Shown here piece after piece: positions 1 through 8,243 of a stretch of 16,104 bases of DNA. Source of the stretch: Planctomicrobium sp. (GTDB taxonomy: Bacteria > Planctomycetota > Planctomycetia > Planctomycetales > Planctomycetaceae); assembly GCA_029259835.1 (NCBI GenBank), contig JAJDEL010000255.1, forward strand, positions 1 to 16,104, given 5' to 3'. Position 1 is the stretch's first letter. Every line of letters starts with the position of its first letter. The position numbers were made by a program, and so were the translations under genes. The notes beneath the pieces were generated by a model that was not told the origin of the DNA, searched no databases, and was given only the letters and a program-made list of their open reading frames with translations.

Positions 1-2
1 CG

Positions 3-1355
3 GCGGAAGGGTATTTGAAGAATTCCCAAGGTCCATATCGCGATAAATTCCGATCGATGGTAGGCGACCCGGATGATCTTGGTTGGCTCGATTATGAGCA
101 GATGAGCAATAAGTGCTATGACTGGCGGGACCGATTCGTTGCTCACTACAAGCTCAACGACGAGCAGAAAACGCTTTTGAACATCGTGATCGACTCTTCC
201 GCTGAGGAAGATACGGAAGCCAATGAAGAACCGACGTTCCCGACATTCACCCGAAGGTTGGACTCGCTTCCAGTGAGCGTCGATTTGGGACGCTATAAAG
301 CGACGATCACCTACGATGAAAAAAGTAAGCAATTGAAGGTGGTGCAACCGGTTCTGCCAAGTGAGGAATCGAAAATCAAAGCGATGGTCGATGTCGTCGC
401 AACCGGTGACAAAAATATGCCTTACATCAAAAAACCAGTTTTGGATGCAGCTGGGAATGAAGGGCCAAAAATTCCTGCAGATGAATTTGAAGCGACTTTC
501 TATCGTACATTTAACGATCTGGTGAAATACTCTCGAGCGCCGATTGAGCGACAAATTGGTGATCTTGCCGCTGAAGTGAAGAAGAAAGATTCAACAATCA
601 ACGCGGAAAACTTCAACTATGCCGCAACGCGAATCAATTCCAAAGTCAAGAAAGCGCTGCCTTACCGGCACCGGCTGGCTGCTTCACTTCTTGGTGACCC
701 TGACAAAACAGGGGTTTATGGGGCATTGAATAAAAGAGGTTCGTTTGACATCGAAATGGGGACTGTTCTTCGCAACCAGGAAAGTGGAGAGCGGCACAAC
801 ATTCGTTTTGGAGATATCGAGGAATACAAGAAGTTGCTGGAAGAATATGAACAGACCCTCACTCAAGCTGCGACCGACTATCAGCTCGATCATGCCACGA
901 TGCTTAACCGTAAAGTGGCATCCATGCGTGCGAAACTGACAGGTCCGATGAAAGCTTTAGAGGCGGACCTACACGATAACGCCATGAAGATCCTCACGTC
1001 AGAGCAACTCGCTCTTGGTGCTATGAAGCCGGCCGATACACCACTTCATCAATCGAACATGATGGCGATGTGGGGGCTGTTGATTCTGGGTTCGTTACTG
1101 ATTATTGGTCTATTCAGTCGTCTGGCAGCTATCCTGGGGGCAGTGATGGTCCTCTCGTTTTACCTCGTCATCCCACCATGGCCAGGAGTCCCACCTGCAC
1201 CCGGTCCGGAACATAGCTTGTACATTAATAAGAACATGATTGAAGTCATCGCGCTGTTGGGGATTGCTGCTCTCCCAACAGGTACATGGTTCGGCGTCGA
1301 CGCATTCTTTTCACGTATGTTCTTCGGAACGAGGAACGAGAATGGCAAAAAGTAG
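3..1355 (+). CDS. DoxX-family membrane protein with large soluble domain, 5'-truncated
   Basis: The reading frame is open to the left edge, so the N-terminus lies outside the window; the TTG at 15 is probably internal. The visible 450 residues start with a segment reading AEGYLKNSQGPYRDKF. About 340 soluble residues follow, rich in charged and helical stretches. The last ~100 residues hold about three hydrophobic segments (nt ~1060-1170 and ~1230-1310), separated by a Pro-rich loop (PPWPGVPPAPGPEH) and the INKNMIE motif typical of the DoxX C-terminus. In ordinary DoxX proteins of about 150 residues four membrane helices sit close together. Here the first helix is presumably off-window, and a large domain separates it from the rest. 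DoxX/TQO relatives act in thiosulfate:quinone or redox processes, but this member's function is unknown. The ECF sigma factor gene follows 53 bp downstream. Confidence 0.8.
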   Translation, partial: AEGYLKNSQGPYRDKFRSMVGDPDDLGWLDYEQMSNKCYDWRDRFVAHYKLNDEQKTLLNIVIDSSAEEDTEANEEPTFPTFTRRLDSLPVSVDLGRYKATITYDEKSKQLKVVQPVLPSEESKIKAMVDVVATGDKNMPYIKKPVLDAAGNEGPKIPADEFEATFYRTFNDLVKYSRAPIERQIGDLAAEVKKKDSTINAENFNYAATRINSKVKKALPYRHRLAASLLGDPDKTGVYGALNKRGSFDIEMGTVLRNQESGERHNIRFGDIEEYKKLLEEYEQTLTQAATDYQLDHATMLNRKVASMRAKLTGPMKALEADLHDNAMKILTSEQLALGAMKPADTPLHQSNMMAMWGLLILGSLLIIGLFSRLAAILGAVMVLSFYLVIPPWPGVPPAPGPEHSLYINKNMIEVIALLGIAALPTGTWFGVDAFFSRMFFGTRNENGKK

Positions 1356-1408
1356 TTGAAGAAACGCTGGCGACATTTCTCGAATTGCACATTCGACCAG
1401 AGGGTTCA

Positions 1409-2074
1409 ATGACCGGAAATCAAGAAAGCGACGATCTTGTCGCAGCTGAATTGATTGAACGAATTCGCCAACACGATCAGACCGCATTTGTCGCGTTCAT
1501 TGATCTCCGGCAGCCCCAGTTGCTTGCGTTTATCGGGAAGCGACTCAGCGAACAACTGCGAACCAAAATTGAACCGCGCGATATTTTCCAAGAACTCTCC
1601 GTGAGCTGCCTCGGCTCATTTAACGATGTTGACTTTGCAGGGCGTGATCCGTTTCGCTGGTTGTGCCAACAGGCAGAGCGACGGATTATCGACGCACACC
1701 GCCATCACTTTGGAGCACAAAAACGAGCGGCTGGTCGTGAAGTCGGGATTCACGGTTCTGGATCCAGTGGAGATGATGCCGGAATCGAAAATTATCTCGC
1801 GGCAAGTATGACGAGCCCTAGCGCTGCGTTTTCACGCGGACAGAAAGAATTCTATCTCGCGGAAGCGATGGAACAATTGCCTGATGATGCCAGAGAGGCC
1901 TTGAAGTTGCGTTACCTTCAAGGATTACCAAGTAAGGAAATTGCAGAGAAAATTGGGAAGTCTGACGCTGCAACGCGCGTGCTTCTCAGTCGTGCGTTGA
2001 AGCGGTTGCAGGAAATGCTGGCAGAGAATGTTGCATTTCAAACATTGCTTGCACAGGGGAAACCTGCCAAGTGA
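1409..2074 (+). CDS. ECF-type RNA polymerase sigma factor (planctomycete subfamily)
   Basis: A 221-residue sigma-70 family protein of ECF size. Region sigma-2 spans about residues 22-107, with a conserved stretch of the form EPRDIFQE and then DPFRWLCQQAERRIIDAHR. Region sigma-4 spans about residues 151-204 (LPDDAREALKLRYLQGLPSKEIAEKIG, followed by the DNA-recognition helix). I chose the ATG at 1409 because the preceding AGAGGG is a plausible ribosome binding site about 5 nt away. The frame also runs back to 1286, but that part overlaps the DoxX gene and does not resemble a sigma factor. It would direct core polymerase to a specific promoter set. No anti-sigma factor gene is visible beside it; the only partner in the same orientation is the DoxX protein. 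The gene converges with the decarboxylase gene, with a 12 bp gap. Confidence 0.9.
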   Translation: MTGNQESDDLVAAELIERIRQHDQTAFVAFIDLRQPQLLAFIGKRLSEQLRTKIEPRDIFQELSVSCLGSFNDVDFAGRDPFRWLCQQAERRIIDAHRHHFGAQKRAAGREVGIHGSGSSGDDAGIENYLAASMTSPSAAFSRGQKEFYLAEAMEQLPDDAREALKLRYLQGLPSKEIAEKIGKSDAATRVLLSRALKRLQEMLAENVAFQTLLAQGKPAK

Positions 2075-2086
2075 AGTTTCTCAAAT

Positions 2087-3445
2087 TCAATTGTTTTCGA
2101 GAACTTCGTTTGAGACCTCACCCAGCAGTTGAAGAATTCGAGGCATCCATTCTTCGTGTTCTGGTTTCATGACACACGCGCGGAGGCATGTGACTTCGTC
2201 TTTGTCCCATGTTGTGATTTGACTTGCTGGCTCTACAAGTTGTTTGGGAAGAGTGACCAGAGCGAAGTGGAGGTTCTTTGCTGCTGCGGCATCAAAAAAT
2301 TTTCGAGCTTTTGCTGATGCGGCAGAAGCACTCTCGGCTTGAACGCTCCAGACAACGATATCTAACTCCGGTGTCACGACTGGAGAATAAAGCGGACTCT
2401 TCTCGATCCATTCAAAGAGCTGCAGGACAGCGCGTCGAGAGCATTCGAGCCGTTGTGCAAAATCACCGTTAGGAATGAGTGGGAATCGTTGCAGAGTTGC
2501 CCAGAGCGCAACAGCGGCGGCACCTGCTCTTGAGCACTCGAATGAAATTTCACCCAGGTGAAGCTGATCACTCGTGAAGTAAGTGTATGGGGAATCGTGT
2601 TTGTAAACTTTTGCAGCCTGCGGGTCTTTGAAAAGAACGCATCCGCAACCATAAGGTTGCAATCCATGTTTGTGAGGATCAATGACGAAAGAATCGGCTT
2701 GGGGAATGAGCTGGTACTGTTTTTTCGCGTACGCTGAAAGATTGCTAATGAGTTTGAAATAGCCTCCATATGCAGCATCGATGTGAATTCGGAAACTGTG
2801 CTTTGCTCGTAACTCGATGATTTGTTCTAACGGGTCAATGGCTCCTAAACCGGTTGTTCCCAGAGTTGCGATGACCGTCCCGACGTTGTGTTTTGATAGC
2901 AATTCTTTCAGGTGGTTGATGTTCATTCGACCGAGTTGGTCAGAATGGACTTCGAGGCATTCGGTCCCGAGTAGAGATGCACTCCGGCTGTGAGTGTAAT
3001 GCGCCTGATCTGAAACGGCGACGATTGGTGAGTCGGTCATTTCCCGAGCAACCCACATTGCTTCTAGATTTGCGATCGTGCCGCCACCACACAAATGCCC
3101 TAAGGCATTGTCCCAGCCGACCATCGCTGCGATCTGCTGGATGGAATCCTTTTCCATTTCCGAACTGGCACGCCCCCCATCGAGAGCGTGATTATTCGGA
3201 TTGAGGGACATTGCCAGTGTGTAGGCCAAGTGTGCTAGACGATGTGGCGGCTTCATCATCTGTCCCAGATACATGGGATGATGATACGGGAAATTATCGT
3301 GTAGCCGCTGGGCAACAGAATTGAGAATCGTCTGTTCGGTTGAGACGTTTGTGGGTTCACACAAATCGGGAAGATCGCTGAACCCGGAACGCAAGGCGAG
3401 TGCAGCGTCTTCAAGAATTTGTAATTCTGCACTCTCTAAATTCAT
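2087..3445 (-). CDS. PLP-dependent group II decarboxylase
   Basis: A 452-residue protein of the pyridoxal-dependent decarboxylase family (aromatic amino acid, glutamate and tyrosine decarboxylase group; fold type I). Visible signatures are: the GGGTIANLEAM phosphate-binding segment at about 120-130; His149, expected to stack on the cofactor; Asp223 in HIDAAYGG, which contacts the pyridine nitrogen; and the Schiff-base Lys259 in DPHKHG. Length is usual for the family. The start codon has no obvious Shine-Dalgarno, but no better in-frame start is seen. The substrate cannot be read from the sequence. It stands alone on the minus strand between the sigma factor gene and the 304 bp intergenic region, with no transporter beside it, so an acid-resistance antiporter arrangement is not supported here. 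Confidence 0.88.
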   Translation of the reverse strand: MNLESAELQILEDAALALRSGFSDLPDLCEPTNVSTEQTILNSVAQRLHDNFPYHHPMYLGQMMKPPHRLAHLAYTLAMSLNPNNHALDGGRASSEMEKDSIQQIAAMVGWDNALGHLCGGGTIANLEAMWVAREMTDSPIVAVSDQAHYTHSRSASLLGTECLEVHSDQLGRMNINHLKELLSKHNVGTVIATLGTTGLGAIDPLEQIIELRAKHSFRIHIDAAYGGYFKLISNLSAYAKKQYQLIPQADSFVIDPHKHGLQPYGCGCVLFKDPQAAKVYKHDSPYTYFTSDQLHLGEISFECSRAGAAAVALWATLQRFPLIPNGDFAQRLECSRRAVLQLFEWIEKSPLYSPVVTPELDIVVWSVQAESASAASAKARKFFDAAAAKNLHFALVTLPKQLVEPASQITTWDKDEVTCLRACVMKPEHEEWMPRILQLLGEVSNEVLENN

Positions 3446-3749
3446 CGTAGGCTCATCATTTATAGAGGAGGGAGAGGCAAGCCAGTAAGGTGCAGCTGAC
3501 GCACTGTCCTTGAGCTTAGAAATTGCCCATTCACTTCTATTTAATTGATTTGGTCTTTGTCATCAGCCGCAGGGCGATAGTCCAATGGTATCTACTTTGG
3601 AGCTTCTCGCCATGAGCGGAACGCATTAGCGTCGAGCATTTTGCGAGAAAACGATGTCCACGCAAGGCCCGTGGCTAGCGCCAGCGGCTCATATGAGACT
3701 TGGAGCCCGAGCGGCTCATGTCGGGAAAAAATTGTGGAACGTTCTTGAC
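3446..3749. other. 304 bp intergenic region, alaS 3' end to decarboxylase 5' end
   Basis: No coding sequence is convincing here. The part nearest the decarboxylase (3446-3560) should carry its promoter, but I see no clear -35/-10 pair. The part from 3571 to 3719 holds several short palindromes, listed separately. There is no hairpin followed by a T-run on the minus strand, so no standard terminator for alaS is seen. Confidence 0.7.
3571..3719. repeat. cluster of small palindromes, REP-like
   Basis: There are four short inverted repeats. GGGC-GATA-GTCC lies at 3572-3583 (one G:T pair). ACGC-ATTA-GCGT lies at 3621-3632 and is perfect. CCGTGGC-TAGC-GCCAGCGG lies at 3669-3687 with one bulged base. 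GAGCC-CGAGC-GGCTC lies at 3703-3717. The first three each have TAG at or near the centre, and these trinucleotides start at 3578, 3627 and 3676, exactly 49 bp apart. AGCGGCTCAT occurs twice (3683-3692 and 3710-3719), and ACTT(T)GGAGC occurs twice (3594-3603 and 3698-3706). From general experience, planctomycete intergenic regions carry dispersed palindromes of this flavour; that this is one of them is inference. Confidence 0.5.
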
Positions 3750-6368
3750 TCACATAGAGATATTCTCTTGATAAATCTCAGCTCCCTTGATCAGGGCGGC
3801 TTCGATTTTTGAAGCATCTTTGCCGCCAGCTTCTGCTAGATCAGGTCGTCCGCCACCGCCTCCGCCGACAATTTTAGCTGCTTCGCGGATGCAGTCTCCA
3901 GCCTTCACGTCTTGCTTCACAAGGTCTTTGCTGACTGCGGCGAGTAGTGCGACTTTTCCATCGATTTCTGCTCCGAGCAAAATTGCAATCGCCCCGCCTT
4001 GCTGGCGAAGTTGATCGGCGTATTCGCGAAGAGTGTCTCGGTTAACGCCATCAAGCTTCTGGCAAACAATTTTTGCTTCGCCAACTTGTAAGGCCGATTC
4101 GAGCATGTGGGCGACTGAATCTTTCACTGATGCCTTCGTGAACTTCGCAAGTTGTTGCTTTAACGATTTCAACTCTTCTTGAAGCTGTGACACCTTGCGG
4201 GGCAAATCTTGTAACTGTGGAGTTTTGAGTTGCTTGCCAACGTCTTTGAGTAAACCTTCCTGTTCGCGTATACGCTGGAGTGCTTTTTTACCGGTTGAAG
4301 CGACAATCCGACGGACGCCGGCAGCGACGTTTTCTTCAGTTTCGACACGGAAGAGACCAACTTGTCCGGTGTTTGTCAGGTGTGTGCCGCCGCATAATTC
4401 TTTGCTGTAGTCACCCATCTGGACGACACGAACTCGGTCAGGATACTTCTCACCAAAGAGTGCCATCGCTCCCAGAGCTCGGGCTTCCTTGATGTCCATG
4501 AAATTCGTTGAAACAGCTGCCCCTTCGGAAATACGAGCATTGACGATGTCTTCGACTTCGCGCAACTCGTCTTGAGTGACCGCTGCACCATGTGAGAAAT
4601 CAAAACGCAAGTGATCGTTCTCAACTTTTGAGCCACGCTGCATGGCATGGTCGCCCAGTACGGTGTGCAAAGCATGATGCAAAAGGTGAGTTGCGGAGTG
4701 GGCGCGCTGGATACCCTGTCGCCGGTCGGTGTTGACCTCAGCGTGGAGAGTCGTGTTGACATGCAATTCACCGGAGGTGAGGCGTCCGCGATGCACGACG
4801 AGTCCGGCATGTTTTTGAGAGTCGAGAATGTCGACTTCACAATGCTTGCCTTTCAAGATTCCAACATCGCCAACCTGCCCACCGGACTCACCGTAGAACG
4901 GCGATTGATTGAGAACAATGTCGATCGGCAAATCAACTTGAGTCACCGACTCGACCGGCTTGCCATCCACAATCAGTCCGACCACGATCGCGTCGGAGGA
5001 AACTCCTTCGTAAGCGAGGGACTTCGTTTCGCCATGCTCTTGCTGCATTTCATCGAGTGGACCAGCTGCCATGACTCCCCAGGAAACGTCTCCACCGCTT
5101 CGCAGGCGGTGTTCTGCTTCCGCAGCTCTGAATCCATCCATATCGATGTTCAGCCCTTGATCACTAGCAAGTGCTGAGGTGAGATCGAGGATAAAGCCGT
5201 CGGTTTGATGGAGATCGAAGACGTCTTTGCCTGAAAGTTCTTTGCTGCCGGTTCCTTTGGCTCTCTGAATGAGTTTCTCGTATTTGTGTAATCCTCGTTC
5301 AATCGTACCGAGGAATTGTTCTTCTTCTTCGCGAATCGTGTCGCGGACATTTTCCGCAGTTTGCTTCAGTTCTGGATAAGGTGATGACATCAGATCCACA
5401 ACCGTGGGTACGACTTCATGCAGGAAGGGTTCGCGTTGACCGAGAAGATAGCCTTCAAGAAATGCTCGTCGCAACAACAATCGAATGATGTATGCGTCAG
5501 CTTTACTGCCGGGAGTCGCTCCTTCATGGATTGCAAATGTGCAAGCGCGTACGTGATCAGAAATCCGTCTTACAGCGCGGCCTTCTTTCGCGTTGAAATC
5601 GTACTTTACGCCGACGACTTCACCAGCAGCCATGCACAGCGGTTTTAGAATGTCGATTTCATAATTGCTTTCGACCCCTTGCAGCACGGCAGCAGTTCGC
5701 TCCAGACCCATGCCTGTGTCGATGTTTTTCTTTGGCAGCGGGCGCAAGTTGTCTGGTGGATCGCCGACGCGATTGAATTGTGTGAAGACGAGATTCCAAA
5801 TTTCAACTTCAGGACCACCACTTGGCGGGTGATAGTAAATCTCGCTACACGGTCCACAGACACCGTCTGGACCTTTTGATGGAGCTTCAGCCGGCCAGAA
5901 GTTTTCCTCCTCGTCCAGTCGCTGAATTTGGTTTGGCGATAGCCCGACTTCTTTTTCCCAGATGTCGTATGCTTCATCATCATCCAGGTAGACCGTAACG
6001 CTCAATCGCGAAGGATCGAGACCGAGCCAGTTTTTGTCGGTCAGAAATTCCCACGCCCAGTGGATGGCTTCCTTCTTAAAGTAATCCCCGAACGAAAAAT
6101 TGCCGAGCATTTCGAAGAACGTGTGGTGATACGCAGTCACTCCGACGTTGCCGATATCCCCTGTTCGCAGACACTTCTGGGAAGTGGTCGCCCGAGTGAA
6201 TTCCAGCGGACCAATTCCCAGGAACTGGTTTTTAAACTGATTCATTCCGGCAGGTGTAAACAACACCGTCGGATCCTCCTTCGGAACGAGGACATCACTG
6301 GGACGTCTCACGCAGTCTTTGGATTCAAAGAAGGAGAGATAAGCTTCGCGGAGTTCGTTGGTATTCAT
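3750..6368 (-). CDS. alaS: alanyl-tRNA synthetase
   Basis: An 872-residue class II synthetase that charges tRNA-Ala in the cytoplasm; length matches the family (about 875). The N-terminal catalytic core (about 1-240) shows [20 protein letters not shown], motif 2 around [16 protein letters not shown] with [23 protein letters not shown], and motif 3 at [16 protein letters not shown]. The editing domain carries the zinc ligands His557 and His561 (HSATH) and Cys659 and His663 (CGGTH). The C-terminal DHHA1 domain ends with a six-glycine stretch before [12 protein letters not shown] chose the ATG at 6368, which gives the usual N-terminus ([12 protein letters not shown]); the frame extends to a TTG at 6407, two bases short of the sulfatase stop. 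The stretch after the tRNA-recognition helix reads [16 protein letters not shown], where the familiar form is [16 protein letters not shown]. The sulfatase gene ends 40 bp upstream on the same strand. Confidence 0.98.
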   Translation of the reverse strand: MNTNELREAYLSFFESKDCVRRPSDVLVPKEDPTVLFTPAGMNQFKNQFLGIGPLEFTRATTSQKCLRTGDIGNVGVTAYHHTFFEMLGNFSFGDYFKKEAIHWAWEFLTDKNWLGLDPSRLSVTVYLDDDEAYDIWEKEVGLSPNQIQRLDEEENFWPAEAPSKGPDGVCGPCSEIYYHPPSGGPEVEIWNLVFTQFNRVGDPPDNLRPLPKKNIDTGMGLERTAAVLQGVESNYEIDILKPLCMAAGEVVGVKYDFNAKEGRAVRRISDHVRACTFAIHEGATPGSKADAYIIRLLLRRAFLEGYLLGQREPFLHEVVPTVVDLMSSPYPELKQTAENVRDTIREEEEQFLGTIERGLHKYEKLIQRAKGTGSKELSGKDVFDLHQTDGFILDLTSALASDQGLNIDMDGFRAAEAEHRLRSGGDVSWGVMAAGPLDEMQQEHGETKSLAYEGVSSDAIVVGLIVDGKPVESVTQVDLPIDIVLNQSPFYGESGGQVGDVGILKGKHCEVDILDSQKHAGLVVHRGRLTSGELHVNTTLHAEVNTDRRQGIQRAHSATHLLHHALHTVLGDHAMQRGSKVENDHLRFDFSHGAAVTQDELREVEDIVNARISEGAAVSTNFMDIKEARALGAMALFGEKYPDRVRVVQMGDYSKELCGGTHLTNTGQVGLFRVETEENVAAGVRRIVASTGKKALQRIREQEGLLKDVGKQLKTPQLQDLPRKVSQLQEELKSLKQQLAKFTKASVKDSVAHMLESALQVGEAKIVCQKLDGVNRDTLREYADQLRQQGGAIAILLGAEIDGKVALLAAVSKDLVKQDVKAGDCIREAAKIVGGGGGGRPDLAEAGGKDASKIEAALIKGAEIYQENISM

Positions 6369-6408
6369 TATGAAAGTCTTTGCAGATGAGTCGCGAGGTG
6401 AACGCAAC

Positions 6409-8085
6409 TTATCGATTGCTTTGTTTTGGTTGTCGTCTTGGCTGTCTTCGTTTCACTGGATCAGAGAATGGCGACTTGTCGTATGTTGTGCCATCACCTG
6501 TCACGCGGGGGTCGCCGGTTTCCTTCAGGAGGGTCATGAGACGTGATGATAGCTTGTTTTTGATTTTTTCAACATCGACGTTTTGGGCGAGATTCTTCAT
6601 TTGATGCGGGTCTTTTCGAACATCGTACAGTTCTTCTTCCGGTCGCAAACCGTAGGCAATGTCGAGAAACTTTTGCATCCCAGGTTTGTCCATCTGGAGC
6701 GTTACAAAGGCTTTTGTCGGACTCGCATCAAGATCTCCGTATCCGATGAATGTGTTGTTGGTGAGTTCGTCAAACGTTGGCATTGTCGATTTGGGTTTTC
6801 CATACCCAGGTCCGTGCCCCATGGGGTATCGATCTGGTTTGAAGTTTCGAATGTAAAGGTAATCTTTTGTGCGAATGGCGCGTTGTGGATAAGGAAGATT
6901 CCCTTCTCTCACCTCGGCGACGTGTCGTTCGCGACCGACAAAGACGGCGTCTCGACTTGTGTCGACAATTCCGGATTTTTTTGACTTGAGAACGTTTACC
7001 AAACTACGACCCGTCATCACGTCCGGAGGTTCAACTCCGGCTGCTTCAAGGAAAGTCGGCGCGAGGTCCGGCAGGCAGACGAAATCGTCAACCACGCGCC
7101 CACCAGGAATGTTCTTTCCCCAGCGAATCGCGAGTGGAACCTGTGTTCCCAGATCGTAGAGATTGCACTTTCCGCGAGGAATCCCTGGGATGCCATGATC
7201 GCCGGATACGACGACGATTGTGTTTTCCAGTTCGCCAATTCGTTCGAGTTCTGTGATGAGAACTCCCAGCCCGGCGTCGAACGCTTCTGCTTCTCCGAGA
7301 TAGTCAGCGAAGTCCTCACGAACGATGGGAACATCGGGCAGGAAAGATGGCAACTTGCCTTTCAACTTGTCAGGGTCGATCCCCCAAAGTTTTTTGCCGG
7401 AACCTTTGATCCATTTGCGGTGACAGTTCGTCGGTCCGAACCAATAGCAGAATGGTTCGTCACCTTCGCGGTCTTTCAAAAAACTTGTGAAGTTGCCGCG
7501 CACTTCATCGTAGAGAATTTGCTTGCCTGCTTCGGTATCTTCTTTCTCGCTGACGAATTGCGAGAACCGATTGAACTTCGTTCCGCTCTTGTTGTAGGCG
7601 GTTCGCTTCGCACCATAAGGAGCATTCGCCACGGTTCCGGGACTCCAGACTTTGTACGTGTGACCGATGTGGTAGCCGTTTTTTTCGAGCAAGAGCGGAT
7701 AAGTTGGAATCGACTCGTCCCAAATTGCGCCTTGCAGGATCGCACCGCGTCCGGTTCGCCAAAAGTATTGGCCAGAGAGAAGTGAGCTACGGCACGGAGT
7801 GCAGGATGGAGCATTCACGAATGCGTTTCGAAACAAGACTCCTTCCTTGGCGATGCGATCAAAGTTCGGAGTTGAAACAAGATCGCTCGGACCACCTGGT
7901 TGGATCTCAGCATACGCACTGGCGTATTTCCCCCAATCGTCGGCAAACGCGAAGACGACGTTCGGACGCTCGTCTGCCGCGTCAATTCTTGCAGAATTTG
8001 CAAGCATTGCCGTAAGCGAGCAGAGCAGAAGCAGCAGTCGTTGGGCGGTGATTACTTGGGGGAGTTGTCGTAGAATTTTCATCAT
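6409..8085 (-). CDS. secreted formylglycine sulfatase, heparan-N-sulfatase-like
   Basis: A 558-residue type I sulfatase that hydrolyses sulfate esters or sulfamates, predicted to be exported. Residues 1 to about 37 form a signal peptide with a Leu-rich core. Asp49-Asp50 (FADDWG) are metal ligands. The formylglycine motif is [12 protein letters not shown], with Cys95 the residue to be oxidised; the Cys after the Pro is less usual. SGDHGIPG with the following NLYDLG, and [15 protein letters not shown] near the C-terminus, recall human N-sulfoglucosamine sulfohydrolase (SGSH) and its bacterial relatives, so a sulfamate or sulfated glycosaminoglycan-like substrate is a reasonable guess. I chose the ATG at 8085 (or the next codon, 8082) because the signal peptide follows directly and an AGG lies about 6 nt upstream; the frame extends to an ATG at 8181 without a signal-like sequence. 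Planctomycetes carry many such sulfatases. alaS follows after 40 bp. Confidence 0.93.
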   Translation of the reverse strand: MMKILRQLPQVITAQRLLLLLCSLTAMLANSARIDAADERPNVVFAFADDWGKYASAYAEIQPGGPSDLVSTPNFDRIAKEGVLFRNAFVNAPSCTPCRSSLLSGQYFWRTGRGAILQGAIWDESIPTYPLLLEKNGYHIGHTYKVWSPGTVANAPYGAKRTAYNKSGTKFNRFSQFVSEKEDTEAGKQILYDEVRGNFTSFLKDREGDEPFCYWFGPTNCHRKWIKGSGKKLWGIDPDKLKGKLPSFLPDVPIVREDFADYLGEAEAFDAGLGVLITELERIGELENTIVVVSGDHGIPGIPRGKCNLYDLGTQVPLAIRWGKNIPGGRVVDDFVCLPDLAPTFLEAAGVEPPDVMTGRSLVNVLKSKKSGIVDTSRDAVFVGRERHVAEVREGNLPYPQRAIRTKDYLYIRNFKPDRYPMGHGPGYGKPKSTMPTFDELTNNTFIGYGDLDASPTKAFVTLQMDKPGMQKFLDIAYGLRPEEELYDVRKDPHQMKNLAQNVDVEKIKNKLSSRLMTLLKETGDPRVTGDGTTYDKSPFSDPVKRRQPRRQPKQSNR

Positions 8086-8098
8086 TAAAACCTGTTTG

Positions 8099-8227
8099 CT
8101 AGCTGAAACATCTGAACTTGTCATCGAGCAGGTCAGAGGCTTTGTCGTTTCTGCGATTCTCTTCGAAATCTGCGGATTCATAACATTGTCCGCAAATGAA
8201 GCAGATTTTCGCAGAATGAATTGTCAT
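8099..8227 (-). CDS. possible small cysteine-rich protein (42 aa)
   Basis: A short frame starting 16 nt after the stop of the protease-like gene and ending 13 nt before the sulfatase start, all on the same strand. The predicted peptide begins [20 protein letters not shown] and contains Cys9, Cys12 and Cys15 spaced CxxCxxC, plus Cys40 near the end; the rest is charged. The CxxCG knuckle resembles one half of a zinc ribbon. Its fit in the gap between two co-directional genes favours a real gene. Its small size, weak ribosome binding site and lack of a recognised family argue against one. The frame can be extended upstream into the protease gene (to 8296), but that extension looks like a shadow. 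It could equally be a leader or a chance ORF. Confidence 0.3.
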   Translation of the reverse strand: MTIHSAKICFICGQCYESADFEENRRNDKASDLLDDKFRCFS

Positions 8228-8243
8228 TGAATCCAAAGCCTGA

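Noticed and set aside
1286..1408. Longer sigma factor starting at 1286.
   Set aside because: The extra 41 residues overlap the DoxX coding region and have no sigma-like sequence. The ATG at 1409 has a plausible ribosome binding site.
3571..3603. Possible tRNA: ATAGTCCAATGGTA resembles a tRNA D-arm.
   Set aside because: No anticodon arm, no TTCGA-type T-arm and no acceptor partner follow within the expected 75 nt. The same bases are better explained as the first of the palindromes (GGGC-GATA-GTCC).
3668..3750. Terminator for alaS on the minus strand.
   Set aside because: The hairpin at 3703-3717 is not followed by a T-run in the direction of transcription, and the T-rich stretch (near 3726-3731) lies before the hairpin rather than after it.
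4647..5177. 176-codon plus-strand frame inside alaS.
   Set aside because: It is antisense to the well-conserved editing domain region of AlaRS and is a shadow.
8086..8181. Longer sulfatase starting at the ATG at 8181.
   Set aside because: It would place 32 polar residues before a clear signal peptide and would overlap the candidate small ORF. The ATG at 8085 gives a normal exported protein.
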